From: Streptomyces sp. Root1304
GTDB taxonomy: Bacteria; Actinomycetota; Actinomycetes; Streptomycetales; Streptomycetaceae
Reading direction: 5' to 3'
NCBI RefSeq assembly: GCF_001426405.1
Contig: NZ_LMEP01000001.1
Coordinates: 998,041 to 1,059,441, forward strand
Length of the DNA: 61,401 bases
The translations under genes were made by a program, and so were the position numbers. The notes beneath the pieces are model-generated. The model did no database searches and had not been told where the DNA came from. It saw only the letters and a list, made by a program, of their open reading frames with translations. Below, piece by piece: positions 59,175 to 61,401 of the stretch (its first letter is position 1; every line of letters starts with the position of its first letter).

Positions 59175-60410
59175 GTGACCACGCACACCACGGGAACGAC
59201 TGGCCTCAGCGGACGCGTCCAGCACCTGCTCACCCTGGTCCGCGCCGCCGACGCCCGCCGCCCCTGGATCTGGGACGCCGCCCTGACCCTCTTCTGGACC
59301 GGGGCGGCGCTCGTGGACGCGTCGGGCGGCTGGCGGACCACCGCCCCCGACCCGACCGTCCCCACCTGGCTGGTGGTCGTCCTCAGCCTGTGCCTGGCCC
59401 TCCCCCTCTTCCTGCGCCGCCGCCGGCCGATGGCCGTGCTGACCGTGATGGCCTGCGCGGCACTCGGCAGCGCCGTCTCGGGCGCCTTCCTCCAGGCCGT
59501 GTACCTCCAGCTGATCCCGCTCTTCCACCTCGCGCTGGTACGCCGGCCGCGCACCCTGCTCTGGGCCCTCGCCCTGCTCCTGCCGCCGCTCGTGACGGGC
59601 GCCGTCCTGTATCCGCGCGGCAGCTGGGACCAGCACGTCGTCCCCACCCTGTCGACGTACGCGCTGGTCTCCCTCCTCGGCATCGTCGTCCGTTCCCGCA
59701 GGGACCACACCGCCGCCCTGGTGGACCGGGCCCGCCGTCTGGAGATCGTGCGCGACCAGGAGATCCGGCTCGCGGCGGCGGCCGAACGCACCCGGATCGC
59801 CCGCGAGATGCACGACATCATCGGCCACAACCTCTCGGTCATCACCGGCCTCGCCGACGGCGGCCGTTACGCGGCGGCGAAGAGCCCCGAGCGGGCCGCC
59901 CAGGCCCTCGACGCCATCGGTACGACGAGCCGCGAGGCCCTCGCCGAACTCCGCCGCCTGCTCGGTGTCCTGCGCGACGACGAGCAGGAGGCGGCCCGCG
60001 ACCCCCAGCCGACCCTCGCCGACCTCGACACCCTGATCACGGGCGTACGCAAGGCGGGCCTGCCGGTCCGTTACGAGGCCCACGACGACGTCCCGAACGC
60101 CCAAGTCCTCCCGCCGGGCGCCCAGCTGACGGTCTACCGGGTGATCCAGGAGGCCCTGACCAATACCCTGAAGCACGCGGGCGAGGGGGCGAAGGCGACC
60201 GTTCTGCTGACGTACACCGCGCGGGAGGCCAGGGTGGAGATCACGAACACGAGCACGCGCACCCCCGCCCCGGCCTCGTCGCCGGGCCAGGGGCTCACGG
60301 GCATGCGGGAACGCGCGGCGCTCTACGACGGCACACTCGACAGCGGCCCCCTGCCGGCCGGCGGCTGGCAGGTCAGGCTCCGACTCCCCCGGGAGGACTC
60401 CCCCTCGTGA
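59175..60410 (+). CDS. DesK/NarX-type sensor histidine kinase
   Basis: The 411-residue protein starts at a GTG and has about five membrane helices in the first 170 residues, without a large outside domain. The HisKA_3 dimerisation motif ERTRIAREMHDIIGHNLSVIT (His near 212) and the ATPase motifs YRVIQEALTNTLKHAG and GQGLTGMRERAALY follow. It senses a membrane signal, probably the substrate of the adjacent ABC exporter. The stop overlaps the regulator start (GTGA). Confidence 0.93.
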   Translation: MTTHTTGTTGLSGRVQHLLTLVRAADARRPWIWDAALTLFWTGAALVDASGGWRTTAPDPTVPTWLVVVLSLCLALPLFLRRRRPMAVLTVMACAALGSAVSGAFLQAVYLQLIPLFHLALVRRPRTLLWALALLLPPLVTGAVLYPRGSWDQHVVPTLSTYALVSLLGIVVRSRRDHTAALVDRARRLEIVRDQEIRLAAAAERTRIAREMHDIIGHNLSVITGLADGGRYAAAKSPERAAQALDAIGTTSREALAELRRLLGVLRDDEQEAARDPQPTLADLDTLITGVRKAGLPVRYEAHDDVPNAQVLPPGAQLTVYRVIQEALTNTLKHAGEGAKATVLLTYTAREARVEITNTSTRTPAPASSPGQGLTGMRERAALYDGTLDSGPLPAGGWQVRLRLPREDSPS

Positions 60411-61075
60411 CGACCGTTCTCATCGCCGACGACCAGCCGATGCAGCGTTTCGGCTTCCGCATGCTGCTGGAGAGCCAGGACGACATGACAATCGTCGGGG
60501 AGGCCTCGAACGGCACCGAGGCGATCCGCCTGGTCGACCGGCACCACCCCGACGTCGTCCTGATGGACATCCGGATGCCGGGCCTGGACGGCATCGAGGC
60601 CACCCGCCGCATCATCGCGACGGGCGCCCGCAGCCGGATCCTGATCGTCACGACCTTCGATCTCGACGAGTACGCGTACGACGGCCTGCGCGCCGGCGCG
60701 AGCGGCTTCCTGGTGAAGGACGCCCAGCCGGAAGAGCTGCTGGCCGGCATCCGCGCGGTGGCGAGCGGGGACGCGGTCGTCGCCCCGAGCCTCACCCGCC
60801 GCCTCCTGGACGCGTACATCCACCACCTGCCGCAGTCCCCCGCGGCCGATCCCCACCCGGAGGACCCCCGTCTCGCCTCCCTGACGGAACGGGAACGCGA
60901 GATCCTCACGGTCATCGGCCAGGGCTGGACGAACACGGAGATCGCCGAACGGTTCCACCTCGCGGAGTCGACGGTGAAGACCCATGTGGGCCGCATCCTG
61001 TCGAAGACGGGCGCCCGGGACCGGGTGCAAGCGGTGATCCTGGCCTACGACACCCAGCTGGTCACGCCGGCCTGA
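60407..61075 (+). CDS. NarL/LuxR-type response regulator
   Basis: The 222-residue protein has a receiver domain (DDQ at 8-10, phosphoacceptor Asp54 in VVLMDIRMPGLDG, Lys in LVKDAQPEE) and a LuxR helix-turn-helix (LTEREREILTVIGQGWTNTEIAERFHLAESTVKTHVGRIL). It likely controls the upstream ABC genes, as usual for this four-gene arrangement. Confidence 0.95.
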   Translation: MTTVLIADDQPMQRFGFRMLLESQDDMTIVGEASNGTEAIRLVDRHHPDVVLMDIRMPGLDGIEATRRIIATGARSRILIVTTFDLDEYAYDGLRAGASGFLVKDAQPEELLAGIRAVASGDAVVAPSLTRRLLDAYIHHLPQSPAADPHPEDPRLASLTEREREILTVIGQGWTNTEIAERFHLAESTVKTHVGRILSKTGARDRVQAVILAYDTQLVTPA

Positions 61076-61076
61076 C

Positions 61077-61112
61077 CCGGAAGGGTTCCGGAAGGTTCCG
61101 GAACCCTTCCGG
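61077..61112 (+). terminator. 17-bp perfect inverted repeat after the response regulator gene
   Basis: CCGGAAGGGTTCCGGAA (61077-61093) is the exact reverse complement of 61096-61112, with two bases between. It begins two bases past the stop and also contains the nested palindrome TTCCGGAA twice. Confidence 0.75.
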
Positions 61113-61126
61113 GCCGTAAACGCAGA

Positions 61127-61156
61127 AAAGCCCCGCACCATGAGGTGCGGGGCTTT
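61127..61156. terminator. 13-bp terminator at the end of the rRNA operon
   Basis: AAAGCCCCGCACC (61127-61139) and GGTGCGGGGCTTT (61144-61156) form a perfect stem with a four-base loop. On the minus strand it lies just past the 5S gene, with Ts flanking on both sides. Confidence 0.9.
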
Positions 61157-61169
61157 CCCACAATGATTG

Positions 61170-61375
61170 TTCGGCGGCGTCCTACTCTCCCACAGGGTCC
61201 CCCCTGCAGTACCATCGGCGCTGAAAGGCTTAGCTTCCGGGTTCGGAATGTAACCGGGCGTTTCCCGTCCTACTCTCCCACAGGGTCCCCCCTGCAGTAC
61301 CATCGGCGCTGAAAGGCTTAGCTTCCGGGTTCGGAATGTAACCGGGCGTTTCCCTAACGCTATGACCACCGAAAC
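61170..61375 (-). rRNA. rrf: 5S rRNA with internal duplication
   Basis: Read on the minus strand, GTTTCGGTGGTCATAGCG at 61375 begins a Streptomyces 5S rRNA, and the end CCGCCGAAC lies near 61170. A normal gene would be about 118 bases: 21 at the 5' end, one 88-base body and about nine at the 3' end. Here the 88-base body occurs twice, giving about 206 bases. The 26 bases to the window edge are 23S-5S spacer, so the rRNA operon continues to the right. The product as written could not fold as standard 5S. Confidence 0.85.
61179..61354. repeat. Exact 88-bp tandem duplication inside the 5S gene
   Basis: 61179-61266 and 61267-61354 are identical over all 88 bases, each starting GTCCTACTCTCCC and ending GGGCGTTTCCC. 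Either a real duplication or an assembly join between rRNA copies would produce this. Confidence 0.95.
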
Positions 61376-61401
61376 TCTATGAAGTTAACCAACCGGATAT
61401 C

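Overview
This is a chromosomal window from a Streptomyces (high-GC actinomycete). The base composition, the leaderless GTG/ATG starts and the gene content (mycothiol synthase MshD, GlnR, Nur, polyphosphate kinase beside a CHAD protein, RsiG-like anti-sigma factor) all point there. From memory, the order matches the conserved core of the S. coelicolor chromosome around SCO4120-SCO4185, read here in the opposite sense. It is mostly core genome; no integrase, transposase, CRISPR array or tRNA was seen. Layout: (1) 1-5338: a HelD-type RNA polymerase/DNA motor ATPase behind a TetR gene, an Eis-type acetyltransferase, an RsiG-like c-di-GMP-responsive anti-sigma factor and D-aminoacyl-tRNA deacylase. 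(2) 5370-11088: an envelope-secreted set: two related lipoproteins, a small disulfide-rich protease-inhibitor-like protein, and a MacB-like ABC exporter whose adaptor carries a peptidoglycan-binding segment. (3) 11127-16844: YgfZ, the nickel regulator Nur, a nitrobindin-like protein, a 32-residue membrane peptide, three tandem membrane-anchored paralogues, a DsrE protein and a DUF3099 protein. (4) 17013-21807: a sulfur cluster (SseC, CysA sulfurtransferase behind a cysteine-type leader peptide, MoaD-like carrier) with membrane and hydrolase genes. (5) 22020-27366: glnR with an overlapping 16-codon upstream ORF, a LacI regulator, an HtrA-like protease lacking PDZ, and an OmpR-type two-component system. 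(6) 27426-34435: nucleotidyltransferase, PI-PLC-like enzyme, secreted 5'-nucleotidase, MshD, and a GntR(YtrA)/ABC module with a clear palindromic operator. (7) 34635-44549: phosphate and polyphosphate block: ppk, CHAD, Nudix, then pstSCAB behind tandem PHO boxes, then a convergent Pit transporter with its DUF47 partner. (8) 44742-48678: CsoR copper sensor with operator, small proteins, a lipoprotein, PAP2 phosphatase, and a lytic transglycosylase-NlpC/P60 enzyme. (9) 49040-56135: a six-gene operon resembling a stripped-down type IV secretion machine (VirB8-like, VirB6-like, a VirB4 split into two proteins, and a VirD4-like protein that lacks a P-loop); I believe it corresponds to cmdABCDEF, implicated in S. 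coelicolor differentiation. (10) 56178-61401: tandem-GNAT protein, ABC exporter plus DesK/NarL-type two-component system, and a minus-strand 5S rRNA carrying an exact 88-bp internal tandem duplication. The standout items are the P-loop-less coupling protein and split VirB4 with a BldD-like site at the operon head, the glnR upstream ORF, the cysteine leader peptide, the RsiG c-di-GMP motifs, the three tandem membrane-anchored paralogues, and the anomalous 5S gene.
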